A stretch of 64,000 nucleotides of DNA, taken from Toxorhynchites rutilus septentrionalis. Taxonomy: Eukaryota > Arthropoda > Insecta > Diptera > Culicidae. Made by a program: the position numbers and the translations under genes. Under the pieces are notes generated by a model. It had not been told where the DNA came from. It saw only the letters and a program-made list of their open reading frames with translations, and ran no database searches. Location of the stretch: contig NC_073745.1 of assembly GCF_029784135.1 (NCBI RefSeq), positions 98,229,105 to 98,293,104 on the forward strand. The letters run 5' to 3'. This document shows positions 32,062 through 43,599 of the stretch, piece by piece (position 1 is the first letter of the stretch; every line of letters begins with the position of its first letter).

Positions 32062-33092
32062 ATGTTTTGACGTAGGACTACGTCTTTCATTTCTGTACGG
32101 GGTGTAAGTTCAAAGTATCGAAAACGAGAGAGTGACGCTGGACTGCAAGGTTTTGAACGTTAATACCTCTTTACCGGCTGAATGGAGTGGTATAAAAATC
32201 ACTTCATCCGAAAGCTGAAATGTCAACGAGTCATATGATTGTCACTTATTGATCCAAATAATCGTTTCAATGGCTTAAAAATTGCTTTGAAAGCAAGCTA
32301 TTGAAATCATAACAATCTAGCTTATTGATGATGATTGGTGATCGCAATGTGTTCCCGAACACGGACGCAAAATCTAGGCACCTGGAGAAACCGTCATAGC
32401 GAATACATGCTCTTTTGCTCGCTTGCATTAGTGTTTGGGAAACCATAGCGGACACATACAAGGCGTGGGTACTTTTACTCGCATCAGCTTCTGTTCTGCT
32501 TTCGCATGGAATAGACATGAAAAGTTTGTTGCGTGTGAGTGCGTCCGAGCGGAAGAAATTTTCGCACCCATTTACGTATTCGACTTGGCGTTCCCGTGAT
32601 GCAATCCAATAGGATCAGTTTCTGTTCTGCTTTCGCATGGAACAGTCATGAAAAATTGCCACATCACGATAAAAATTAAATTAATTTTATGCAAGGTTAT
32701 GTAGACTTTATTTCGTTTTCACCGTGAAATGGCGCCCTCAGTTTCTATTCTGAGCATGGAGTGATCATGAAAAATCTCATGTTATTCTCACGAGAACAAA
32801 AATGAATCATGTATCAAACATCTACAGTTGCTTTTATAAGGCCACTCAAATTCCATCAGTTCGTTTCGGGACTACCAACAAGTTCGAAAGAGTTGAATTT
32901 TATGTTAATTGCAATTCCATACTTATACACTCTAACACACTAACAAGAAAAACTTTCAGCAATCTTTCAAAATATTCATTCATTCATTCATTATGAATTG
33001 ATTCAGAAGCAATTTCAAATAAATGATTACCGAGCCAACGGTAGTCCTACGTCTACATTGCGATTATATCACAGCTATAACCCACTTCTTGT
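32062..33092 (+). repeat. family B repeat, copy 2
   Basis: The left end has TTTTGACGTAGGACTACGTC followed by TTTCATTTCTGTACGGGGTG. The right end has GTAGTCCTACGTCTACATTG followed by CGATTATATCACAGCTATAA. It aligns with copy 1 at 7.77-8.47 kb. An internal phrase (CAG.TTCTGTTCTGCTTTCGC then ATGGAA.AG.CATGAAAA) occurs at about 32487 and 32612 with a weaker third form near 32740, which explains the extra length. It contains a stem-loop at 32858-32873. Confidence 0.75.
32858..32873 (+). promoter_or_regulatory. histone stem-loop-like element in family B copy 2
   Basis: AGTTCG-TTTC-GGGACT. Compared with copy 1 the outer pair has changed on both sides (G-C to A-T), which keeps the pairing. The loop TTTC and the ACCAACAAG flank are unchanged, and GAAAGAGTTGAA follows. 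It departs from the histone consensus at the bottom G-C pair. Confidence 0.5.
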
Positions 33093-33439
33093 TTTTTACT
33101 GAAATCAAAAGAGACCAAAATATGAACAGGTTTGTAATATACGAAGCCTAGAAGTTCAACGGCGATTCAATAACTGCCTATTACATAGCTACATACAAAG
33201 TTGTTGTATACAGACTCGACTATATATGATTCGATCATATACAATTTTAAACTCGATTATATGCAGTTAATTTTTTTATTAATATTTCAAATATTATTAT
33301 TTTAAGTTAACATGTATGCGATGCGATTGGTCACGAAGTACAATGTAGGCAATGTAGGTCGAGTGTTGAAATATTCCGAGAGTTCAGAACGTCGGGTGTT
33401 AGAATATTCCAAAAGCTACAAAGCATGCGATGTGATAGT

Positions 33440-33660
33440 CCACGAAATATATTATAGATTCGTTTTATTGTAGATAGGGTTTTAAGTGACCTTCTTAGGT
33501 TTCTCATGCATAACATCCGTCGTTGGATCAAAATATGTGAAAAATAGAAAGTTCTCGAACCAATAAGGCACGATATGTATTCTAGATCCTTCTTATTGTA
33601 GAGGGTTTTCTTGGTGACCTTCTCAGGTTTCTCAAAGATAACCTCCGTTGTCGGGTGTCG
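33440..33660 (+). repeat. diverged 128-bp tandem duplication
   Basis: TAGATTCGTTTTATTGTAGA then GTGACCTTCTTAGGTTTCTC at 33455 recurs 128 bases later as TAGATCCTTCTTATTGTAGA then GTGACCTTCTCAGGTTTCTC. Both units end in ACATCCGTCG / ACCTCCGTTG. Two units only. Confidence 0.65.
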
Positions 33661-34003
33661 AGATAATCTGTAATCATATATAATCGTATTATATTCTTTG
33701 TTATAATATTCAAGCGGCTATAAAGTATAGAATTGTACGTCCGGTAGTGTATCATTATTAAATACCTTCGATTTTTGAGATTTCGTTTCGTCGAGCAGTT
33801 TAGAGTTAGCGTTTACGGAATCATACCACTTACCGCAGTGAATCCTGATTTTAAACCTATCCCACTAACAAATATTCCTTCCATGGTAAACGCTAGGGTA
33901 CCACGCTATAGAGGCGACCCATCTGGCCTTCAGGCGGCGAATATCGTACTAACATTCCTTCCCTTCCCCTGGTGACTGTAAGGACGTGGCCGGCGTCGTT
34001 ATT

Positions 34004-34422
34004 TTTTTATATCCCTTTTGTTTATTTTAGGCTCATTAACACTTTAGCTGTAACAGAGCCGAATTTGAATCGTGTACATGTCACATGTTTATCAGATCTA
34101 TAATTAGCACATTACACAGTTGCGATTTTTGCGGCGTTAGAATATTCCCTTTTATACCATTGCATATGGTACACATTTACACAGTAGCCATTTAGGCGTA
34201 AGAGTTTTCCTTCTGTTCTTTCATTATCCAGTTGGACCGGACAGCGGAGACAGTTGATTGATCATTATTGAGTTATTCATAGAACAGCAGCCTGATGATT
34301 GTTGCGTGGACGTAGTTATTCTGTAACAATACAAAGATGGTCAATGAGGGCCCTATGTTTTGAACTCACGATCGATCGCTTACTAAGCGAACGCGCAACA
34401 AATGTGGCTACGGAGACCCCCT
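34004..34422 (-). mobile_element. tRNA-derived SINE (Feilai-like), minus strand
   Basis: The reverse complement starts GGGGTCTCCGTAGCCACATT with an A-box-like region (TAGCCACATTTGTTGCGCG) and a B-box-like GTGAGTTCAAA, and ends in an A-rich tail (T-run at 34004). A 12-base duplication GGCGTCGTTATT flanks it (33992-34003 and 34423-34434). The length of 419 bp suits a mosquito tRNA-related SINE. The name is from memory and tentative. Confidence 0.75.
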
Positions 34423-35317
34423 GGCGTCGTTATTGATCATATAAAGCTCGAATCACCGAAAATTGCACAACGAGAATGATTTGCTAGTCCCAAGCGTCAT
34501 TCTGTGTGTTCTTGGTGCAATTTGGTTGGTTCATGTCAATCACGGAGAGCAACTACGAATTGTGCAGACTACCCAAACTTAAGCTAAAGCTCAATATTTC
34601 AAATATGACTTGCAAGCGAATATGAAATATTTTAACGTTAAAGTGAAAGTTAATTAGCTACTACGAGTACAGAGAAGTAAAAATCGTGATTTTGGTAGAC
34701 TTTTGTTGAAGATTCACCAGGAATGGTTAAAAATTATATTGCAGCGAAATTAGAAAAGATAGAAGTAGGGTGTCAAAGAACAAATTGTAGAGGGGTTACA
34801 GAGTTTTATTTTGGTTGATAGAAAGATTAAAGTTTATTATGTATTTTTTTGGATAAAATTGAAAGTAAAACCTTAAAAACCACAAACTTTGAAATTTTTC
34901 ACTTCTAAAATATTACTTAAATCCACTAATTTGGAAGTTTCACAACTGTATCCTGTATAAAATTTTCTTATCTTTCAAACGGAAGCAATAAAATTTTCCT
35001 TCGTAGCGTAATTTTTCAATTAGAGTTTAAGGCACACAGAACCCGAAACAGAGAAAAAGTTCGATATATCTATCATTGTTGGAATTCGAACATATGCGTA
35101 GAAGGATTTTTGTCAACAAATATGATCATCTATCACCTCCTGAAAGAATCCGGATTTTTTATATGAGAAAGGTATTTTATTTTTATGGTATGAACAAAAA
35201 TTAAATTCTTCTTTTATATTCAAGAAACAAAAAATATATGTATGTATACAAAACAAATAATAAAAATAATGTACAGTGAGAAGAAATCGGAGACTGTATA
35301 TAATCGAGTTCGCGCCG

Positions 35318-36211
35318 TATTTCAAAAGTTACATTATTAAAACTTTACATAATTGTGTGGTTTTTTTTTATTCTTTATTTTTGAGACTTTCAGCCTCCTG
35401 GGCTGGTTCGTCTCAGAGAATAGCTTTGAGAAATTTTATGTAGAATATGTATAACTTGTGAGAGTATGTAATATGAACAAGATTTATTTCTTTTTATGTA
35501 AACTTCAGATAAGTATTTACTAAACAATGTGTTTTAATGTGTTGTTTTCATATAAAAAATATATGCTATAATTCGTAGAATATCTTTCGAAACAGTCCCC
35601 AAAAGGCAGTTCATGTGTCCGCATTCATCAAAAAAATATTTATTTTGGCATCTTCTCCTTTTTTCATTTTGTTTGAACATAAAGTACAGTGTTCTTTGCC
35701 GCAGTACTTGGAGTTTTCCATCAAGCCTTTCCTCAAGCAAGGGTGACAACTTTTGTTTATACTGAGTACTGTTATGTATTATTCATAGGAGCACCGTTTG
35801 GATTCGTGAACAGATTCACAAGACATTAAAATTCTGGCAGAATAAGTGTAAAGTGGTATATTGTTGCATAAAATACAAGATTAGTATACTTTCTTGCAGT
35901 GGTGGCTGAGAGCATACAAACGACCGCAAATGGTTAATTTAGCGAAATTTCAGTCTCTGAAACAATTTTTATTATTAACTGTATATTTTTCGTGAAATTG
36001 AATAAAAAAATCAACTTTTACTTAGGCTGTCCGTCTTTACCAGCCTTCCCCTAAATATGGAAGGTGAACAGCTAGTTTCTCCATTAGTATTTCACTTCAA
36101 ACCCGAAACTAATTCCTCTGCGTGAAATTCAGACCTTTTTTTGATATGCTTCGGATTGTCCGATTCGGGTCAAATATGCACCGCTATAATGTGAAATTTA
36201 TTGCCATTATG
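35318..36211. other. no recognised gene
   Basis: AT-rich. The phrase TGAGACTTTCAGCCTCCTGG near 35381 resembles a mosquito retroelement end, but nothing around it supports that. The frame at 35534-35749 (minus) is unrecognised. Confidence 0.4.
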
Positions 36212-36770
36212 CAGGGTCTTTCAGATTAAACGCTTACGCAAAAAATCAAATAGCTTCTTATAAAAAATTATTTTCGTTCCGTCGATGGTAACACTGCATT
36301 GACCACTTCGGAACGATAATATTCGGCTACTCGTTCAGTCTTATCGAATGGTTTTCAGTGTCAAAATGTAAAATTTACAAGAATGATATTTTTAGTGAAA
36401 TCGTATTACTCGAGCAACCGAAGCCTTCATGAAACTTTGTCCTCTTATGGTAAGAACTTCAACATTTCTCGTCGTCGATTACTTCCTCTGGGGGTACGTG
36501 AAGGACCGTTGATATGTTAATAAGCCACAAAATTTGGAGGAACTTAAAGTAGAAATAACTCGGATTTTCAACAGCATCGAAGTCGTAATGTTAGAGTTGT
36601 GCATGAAGAATTTTGTTCACCGTTTAAAACTCGTTATCGAAGAAGGGGAGGTCACATCGAAAATGTCCTAAAATAAGCTTTATTTTCGTTTTCTTTTTAA
36701 TAAAAATCGGTTCACTTTTGTAGAAGTTATTTTTTTTTGTTGCGTGAGCGTTTAATCTGAAAGAGCCTGT
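36212..36770 (+). mobile_element. internally deleted Tc1/mariner-superfamily element
   Basis: Inverted repeats: left CAGGGTCTTTCAGATTAAAC then GCTTACGCAA, right (reverse complement) ACAGGCTCTTTCAGATTAAA then CGCTCACGCAA. The coding remnant starts MVFSVKM near 36350, then jumps to VDYFLWGYVKD..YVNKPQN, EELKVEITRIFNSIE and FVHRLKLVIEEG. These last three are the C-terminal blocks after the third catalytic aspartate. The middle of the transposase is deleted, leaving a 559-bp derivative with both ends. Confidence 0.75.
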
Positions 36771-36775
36771 AAATG

Positions 36776-37080
36776 AAATTTCATAATGCCTCTCTCATAG
36801 AAGCCTTGGTCCTTATCGGCGAACGACTCTAGCAATAGATTTTTACAATCTTCTCTTGACCCTAATTTTGAGGTTTTGCAATGCGAGCGATAATCGCTTG
36901 ATGCCAGGATCGGACTATATGATGGACGCATTGAAGCATCCAAATCAAGCTGCAGGAGTTGTGTGGCCTTGCGTTGTTCTGATGGAACATGACACCTTCT
37001 CTGTTGGCTAATTCTGGACGATTCTTGTCAATCGCTAGCTTCAAACGGTCCATTTGTTAACAGTATAGATCTGAATTTAA
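36776..37080 (-). pseudogene. mariner transposase fragment, minus strand
   Basis: Minus strand: QMDRLKLAIDKNRPELANRE, GVMFHQNNARPHNS, then after a frameshift YSPILASSDYR and FADKDQGFYERGIMK. It is the distal half of a mariner with the DD34D layout of the copies at 46.2 and 59.7 kb. The second catalytic Asp is replaced by Asn (HQNNARP for HQDNARP). No inverted repeats remain. Confidence 0.82.
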
Positions 37081-37084
37081 TGTA

Positions 37085-40000
37085 TTGCATTAGAAATAAA
37101 AAATTACAAATAAATTAAAAAATTAAAAAATTGGAGAAATACAACAACAAAAAAGATTTGTATTTTACTGTCATAATATCGAAACCATAAACACCCTTCA
37201 AAATTTCAACGGTCTAGCTTGCATTTTCGCCTTTATAAAACAAAAAAAAAGTGTAAAATGTACCGAATTTTCTCTTTGTTGACTTCCATTGTCAACACAC
37301 ACAACTGAATGGAACAAACAAAAAACAACAAAAGTTTTTTTTTAGTTTGAAATGTCACCTTCAAAACGAGCGTAAACGCGAGATATTGATTACTAAAGCC
37401 GCTGCCGAGAAAATAATGGATTACTTTTACCCCAACCTAATACAATGTATATGAGCGGAATCATCGAGAGAAGGACACATAAGAGTGCTATTTTTGTGAT
37501 TTAATTATGACGTTTTGTTGAAAAAAAAAAACCAACACAGCAAAAACTGTATTGAGTTCCAAAAACGATTAAATTAATTACTTTCAAGTCACATTTGTCA
37601 AGAACAGGATGATCCAATGGGTAACGTGAGGGAAAGTCAGCGTTTCTCAAGCGCTCAAGTCTATACGGATTTTGGTATACCTCGATAAACATTTTTCAAA
37701 GCGTCAAAGTGATTTTGAACCCTTAATACTCGCTCATACGGTCTGACAGAGCGAGAATTAATGAGGTGGCTGAATTAAATGACTATTAAAGCTGAATGAA
37801 GTTAAAGAAAAAATATTTTTTGGAGTTTTTTCATTGAATTATATCTTTTCTCTGTATAAATACCAATAACACCTAATGCACAATAGAAATATTACAGAGA
37901 CGCGCGCAGTTTTTGAATACACGAGTTACGATTTTTCGCGCGAGTACAGGAGAGTTATCTGCTGAAATACGCAGGTGCTTGTTAACTGAAATCTAGAAGT
38001 CCTAATTATAATAAAAAGAAGTTTGGATCTAGTGATGGTTATTTCAATTGAAATTGTCTAAAAAAATAAATAACCATTCCTTCTGAAGTTTCAACTTTAT
38101 CAACACGATCGGGTACCGTCCGATGCCAACGAGAAACCTCACGGCTCGGTAACTCGCGTAACTGCCCGTAATAACTGCGACTGCCCCAGAGTCATACGGA
38201 GCTTTGGCGGTCACCTCCCGGCACGCGTTGTTTGCTTTATTTCATCCCTGCCACAACAAGACCATATCCATAAAATGAACAACCAAAAGTCAGACCAGCA
38301 ATCGGTTGTGGGGCACAGAGGGCGGACAGGAATACAACAAAAAAACAAGAGCATCTCAACGAGCAGAACTGAAACAACGGCCGCGCGACACGATGCAGTG
38401 GTTATAGCAGTATAGCAGTAGGTATAGATGAGGACCACCAACGAAGTCGCTTGAAATTGAAATTAAATTTGTCATGTTTGGAACGGTTAGATATTAATAT
38501 TACTGCTTTAGCGAGCCTATGGCAGTGTGGCTGTCGTACTGGGGGGAGGGAAGGGAGTGGGGGTTGGGGCTCTCCGCGCTGAGGAGGCTGAGTGGTGCCG
38601 ACCGACGGGTAGATGAGGAAGTGTAGTAAATCCAAGAACGACCTCCGCGAAGGAAATGATGAATGGAAAGAGAGACAAATCAGAAACGAAACAAAATCAA
38701 GCGTGGACGAAGATCTGACGGAAGGGGGATTTAAACTGGAGAACCGAAGCGTTGATGCCAGAGGGGGTCTCTCAAATGGAGATAAGCAAAAGTGAAAAGA
38801 AAAAGAAAACTATATACATAATAATAATTTCTTCTTTTATGCCACAATAATGTGTTCAGGGAATGAATAAAAGTCGAAGCGTGGTCAGAATAAACAACGG
38901 TCTCCTTGTGGAACCTGGCCATCTCGAAGCTTAGGCCGACCAACACACAAAAATAAATGAATCATTGATAGTGTTCATTTCCGTTCCACTATTAATATTG
39001 TCTCCAGAGGAGATAACCGAGGGAGCGTTTTCCTGTGGGTTTGGCAAGCTTTTCCGAGTTCAGATATGGTTGTGATTGAACGATGCAGAATGGATCGTGT
39101 CAATCTGTTTTCTTCTCTGTAAATCGATCACGGTGAATGGATACAAGTTTATCGTTTCCATGAAATAGTTTTAGTGTAATTGTTCAAATCTTTCTACTGT
39201 TGAAATAAATTACCATATTGCTCAATTTGGCACATCTCATATTCGGAGTGTATCCACGGACAACACCGACAACAACGAATTTCGAAGATTCCGGAGGAAG
39301 GAAACGAGCAACTTTGTGGGGATAATAAAATGACATGAACGGTAGCCATGTAGACTATAAATTGATGTTTTTTGACTCGTGTTGACTCATAAGACCGTCT
39401 AATGACTTTTCGGATGAAAACATGGATTGGGGAAGGCTATTTTTCCTGGAGCCCATGATGCTTCCCCCGTCTAAGTCGGTCGTTATCGGTTAATGCTCAC
39501 AGCTGAGCGATTATACCCAATCCATTAAAGTTCTCTCTGGTCTATATAGCTTAGCTTTCTACATTTTCTTGTTCGCCAGGGGAACGAAGCAAAAGAAACG
39601 ACAAAAAAGCAGCCCACCAGCACCGCGAATGCGCTGCAGTTAACTGACAGCGAACTTTTAAGGAAAATTTGCCTCCGATCGATATTTGGAATTGCTCTAT
39701 TAATATTTAAGTATCAACGAGTGGGACCACCCAGCGAGTTTCGTTTCAAAATTAAACCCGTACACAGCCAACCGACGCTGTAATTTAGTCCGAGCGCTCT
39801 GTCTGGTCTGCTTCTTGTTCCGCTCAGTCAGTCTCTGAAGAAGTCGGCGATCTTGTTCGTGGTCGACCTATTCGTCGCGTGCTGCAAAATTATAACCATT
39901 TTTTTCTTTGCTTTTCTGTTCAGCTGCCGTTGCGGAGTTTGAAATCTCGATCCACCCTTGATCGCACGATGGAGTAATCAAAAACGAACGAATGTTTCGA

Positions 40001-40725
40001 TTTGAACGTGGAAAACATAGACAGGGGTTGGACTCACGTCTGACAAGACAAGACTGCCTACATTAAACAACTGTTTGAGTAGTAAGGAAATAACAACAAT
40101 GACATTCACTTGAAACAACACATGACGGAACTCTGAGTTTCATTGTAGTACCGAATTTGTTTATTGTTGTATATTTAGGGGCCATCTGAATATTTCATTA
40201 GAAGCTTGACCATAACCATAATCAGAACGTTTTGTCATTCGAGGGCATCATGTCTTGTTTTGTTTTGATTACCAGTGTGTCTTGCCGAAAAATCACCGCA
40301 TATGAGGGTTATCAAGGGTTATTAAGACAGAATTTCAACGATCAATTTATTTGATTTGTTTGAGGTTATAGCCAATCCAAACGGTAGTGTCTTAGTCGAC
40401 GTGTGTAAGCTCATGGATTATAATGAATTATAATCGATTGATGTGTATAAGCTAGTCTGAACATTATAGTTTCAAGATGGGCCAATTCTCATAAACGTTA
40501 TTGACGCTCGATGCATTTCCAAATGATTGCTGTTTTTTTGGAAAAACTGACAATGGGCTAAAAAGCTCCCCGAGACAAAAAAAAAATCAGTTTGAATTTG
40601 GCAAAATGAAAGTTTTGGACGAGCGGTCAATATCGCACGGGCAGGACATCAGTCCGAATTGAAAAATAATAGGAGAATAGGAGTAAAAACTTTTTAGAAC
40701 AAAGTTTTTTTTTTCAACTGATAGG
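37085..40725. other. repeat-poor island, no recognised gene
   Basis: The longest stretch without a recognised element. GC-richer patches at 38100-38640 and 39600-40050 contain no convincing open frame (38402-38635 minus is proline-rich but unrecognised). TCAGTCAGTC at about 39825 resembles an insect initiator motif, without a TATA box I could place. It is the best candidate for host intronic, 5' UTR or promoter DNA in this window. Confidence 0.45.
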
Positions 40726-40733
40726 ATCATTAG

Positions 40734-40922
40734 CAGTGATGTCGAGTGAAGCTTTCGCACCCGGGGCGGAAGTGTCAATTTGCACTCCCTATCACCCCGC
40801 CAGAAAAATAATAAATAATATTTATCCAATTTCTTCATATAAATTTGATTCATTCCACTCCCCTAAAATCGTGCACCCGGGGGCGGTAAGCCCCCATCCG
40901 CATACCCCAGTCGACGCCACTG
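40734..40922. mobile_element. hAT-type MITE (189 bp), perfect 8-bp duplication
   Basis: Left end CAGTGATGTCGAGTGAAGC, right end (reverse complement) CAGTGGCGTCGACTGGGGTA. ATCATTAG flanks it exactly on both sides (40726-40733, 40923-40930). CAGTG ends with 8-bp duplications are characteristic of hAT transposons. Inner GC-rich text (CACCCGGGGCGG; CACCCGGGGGCGG) is also inverted. Non-coding. Confidence 0.9.
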
Positions 40923-41334
40923 ATCATTAGTAACCAACATACTGCTTTAACTCTCAACGTAGTCCTCGTCAAGTTTCGTAATTGTGGTCACTTTGTTGAC
41001 GTAGTACTACTAAAATGTTCCAATCTTTTATTACTCTTTTATTACCCCAAATATTATTATAATTTGAAAATAAATTCTTCATTGGAAAATTCCTTCTGCA
41101 CATGAGATCCGAATATCAGATGACTATCTTCGTTGGATTATTCGAAATGAAGAGCCATCGAACCGAATTCTAACGTTATCCATTGGTTTTGTAGTTTCGT
41201 GGATCTCAAATGTGGGAAAAATTTAATCTGAATCTTTGCCCTATTGATCACGATTTCCCAGTTAGAGTGATATCCATCCATAATATACGACGTTGGAGCT
41301 TCCATACTTATTTTTTTCATTTTTCTCGGACTCG

Positions 41335-41480
41335 TACGGAGTCTCGATAGTTACTACGATCGCACGGATATTATGCGAACAGCCGTGGGTTCAATCCAAG
41401 GAATCTCCATTATTTTATCCTCAAATAGGCTTTCCTATACAATCAACAACTGGTTAGGGAGGTATCGAGATACAGAAAAT
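41335..41480 (+). repeat. possible tRNA-derived SINE head
   Basis: GTGGGTTCAATCC (41386-41398) fits the Pol III B box perfectly, and TAGTTACTACGATCGCACGG upstream is a partial A box at tRNA-like spacing. No cloverleaf complete enough for a tRNA gene, and no duplication or tail was located. Confidence 0.4.
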
Positions 41481-41489
41481 TGTTTCATA

Positions 41490-42202
41490 TTCATACCCTT
41501 AAAGTCAGGAAACACCTTTCTCACATGAACAATTTGTTTTCTAAAATCTCTCAGGAGATGATAGACGGTTACAATTCACGAAAAAAAAAATCCTTCTACG
41601 CATATGTTCGAAATTCAACGATGACAGAGTCATAGAACTTTTTTTTGTTTTTCGGACTCTGTTGCCTCAAACTTGCTCTACATTGAAAAGTACGCTACGC
41701 AAGCCGACTCTGTTGCTTTCATTTCAAGGATGAAAAATTTTAGGACAGGATATAGTGGTGGAACATCTAAATTAGTGAATTTAAATAACTTTTTGGAATT
41801 GGAAAATTTTGAAGTTAGTAGTTTTTTTTAATGTTTTAATTAAATTTTAATCTTAAAAATTCATACTAAACTTGATTGTTTCTATCATTCAATTTAAGAG
41901 TCTCTTATCACTCTACAATTTGTTCTTTGACGCCCAACTTCTATCTCTCTTAATTTCTCTTCAATATCGATATAAACAATTCCTGATGAAAATCCAATCA
42001 AAATCTTCAAAAATCGCTATTATTACCCACTGTACTTATAGAAGCCATTTAAATTTCACTATGACATTGAAAGGTTACATTTTTTTTCTTTAAATAAGTC
42101 ATATTTGAATTATGAAAAAAAACTTTTTTTTTAAATTGTATATAATTTGGACTCGATTATATATAATCGAATATAATCGAATCATATATAATCGAGTCTG
42201 TA
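41490..42202 (-). mobile_element. element G, copy 2, minus strand
   Basis: The reverse complement starts at 42202 with CAGACTCGATTATATATGAT and continues through ATCGAGTCCAAATTATATAC into blocks shared with 34590-35300. The terminus contains three nested copies of ATATAATCGA. The distal end is unclear near 41.49 kb. Non-coding. Confidence 0.55.
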
Positions 42203-42212
42203 TATAATGACC

Positions 42213-42450
42213 ATTGTGCTCCCGTGGCCATAACTAACATGCCGGGTGTTCGAGTTCGATTCCCGTTCTGGTCGGGGGAATTTTTCTTCAAAGAAATTTC
42301 CTCCGACTTGCACTTGAGAGCTTGAGAGCACTCAGAATGCATTCGAGGCGTGTTATTTGGCATAGAAATCTCAACTAAGTACTAATAAAAAAATGACGCA
42401 AGTAATACTACGTTGAAACGGCGAAGTGCAATTGAAAAAGAAGAAGAAGA
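42213..42450 (+). mobile_element. tRNA-derived SINE, copy 1
   Basis: GTGCTCCCGTGGCC, then CATGCCGGGTGTTCGAGTTC with B box GTTCGATTCC, then a unique body (GCGTGTTATTTGGCATAGAA, ATCTCAACTAAGTACTAATA) and a GAAGAAGAAGA tail. TATAATGACC flanks it (42203-42212, 42451-42460). Compared with copy 2, about 15 bases holding the A box (GAGTGGTTAGCGTCA) are deleted, so Pol III transcription should be lost. Confidence 0.85.
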
Positions 42451-42464
42451 TATAATGACCTGCA

Positions 42465-43590
42465 TAAGAAACTAGGTTAACAAAGAAAATATTGATTAAG
42501 TATGTTATTCAAACTAAATTGTTACGATCACGCAGGAACTGTTCAATCACAAAGAAACGTTCAAACAGTTTCACAGGAACATTTTCAGTTATTTATATTC
42601 CGGAGACTTCAGGTTTGATTTAACGTTTGACGGTGTAATTTTCGACACAATCATCTGAACCTTCCTGAACATTCTCCAACTCGATAGGACTACTATCTTC
42701 GGCGTTTTTCTCAGCTTTTTCAGCACTTTCCAATGTATCGGTATCTGGCATCAGATCACAGCAAATCACATTTTGGCCCTTTTCGCATTAATCATTAAAG
42801 GACGTTGAGCAATCGAACGGTACTGTCGACATCAGCAGGCTCACGACGAATTAATTATGCCAGTGGAATATCACCATCATCAGTGAAGTAAAATTCGGCT
42901 TTCCTGAAGGAATTTAACCTATGATTAAACCTTATTGATCTTAGAGGGTGAAAGTATTTCAATTGCATCCAATACCGGTATATCTGGAGCGTCCTAGAGT
43001 GCATTTAAATACAGTAAGAATACTGAATAACATGAAGGTTAAAAAGGACAAACATCCCCCATTTCTTGCCATCTTCGTTTAACTAATCGAACTAATGAAT
43101 CGAAAATGGCGATTGTACTGATTCAGGTTCTTGATTATGTCGAAGTCCAGCTGCTGAGCTACGGAAGTAAATATTTGATTCTCGTGGTTTTCCATACTTG
43201 AAAAGAAATTGCTTGATGACATGAACACTTCGTCTTCACTTTCAAGGGCAATTGAAATGGCAGTTAATAACGCACAAAAACATGTACGCGAAAATCAACG
43301 CGTTATGCTTCCTTTACAATGCAGGCTTTTAATCGCTTGCGATATAGTTACTCGCGATATTTTTCAGTGCAGCTCTTTACAATGGTGCGCGATATCGCCC
43401 GATAATATGTCATAATCTGTTTGTCCATCTTGCATCTCTCTAATCAAACTGCCATTATTTGTTATGGACAAGGTCTTACTAGATTGGTGGAACAAAATCA
43501 TATCGCTAGAAGTGTGCATGCAAGTATGAAATTCCAGATAATTAATAATTGAAAAACTAATTCAATCGAATATTAACAAAAATATGTATA
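42465..43590. other. no recognised gene
   Basis: The minus strand around 42600-43200 gives broken frames without a recognised motif. It may be an old transposon, but nothing conclusive was seen. The frame at 43209-43415 (plus) is not recognised. Confidence 0.4.
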
Positions 43591-43599
43591 AATTATTAT

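Larger units (their letters stand above)
33217..35317 (+). mobile_element. TA-flanked element G, copy 1, interrupted
   Basis: Left end CAGACTCGACTATATATGAT after TA. Right end TGTATATAATCGAGTTCGCG then CCG before TA. 34590-35300 matches the reverse complement of 41490-42110 in order (GTCAAAGAACAAATTGTAGA, CGAACATATGCGTAGAAGGA, TGAGAAAGGT). The segment at about 33300-34580 is absent from the other copy and holds a tandem duplication and a SINE. No transposase frame. Confidence 0.55.

Noticed and set aside
33440..33660. CRISPR-like or satellite array
   Set aside because: Only two diverged 128-bp units with no spacers; a simple local duplication.
39600..40050. Host 5' UTR or first exon
   Set aside because: Initiator-like motif only; no TATA, downstream element at correct spacing, coding start or splice site could be defended, so it is kept as a low-level finding rather than a feature.
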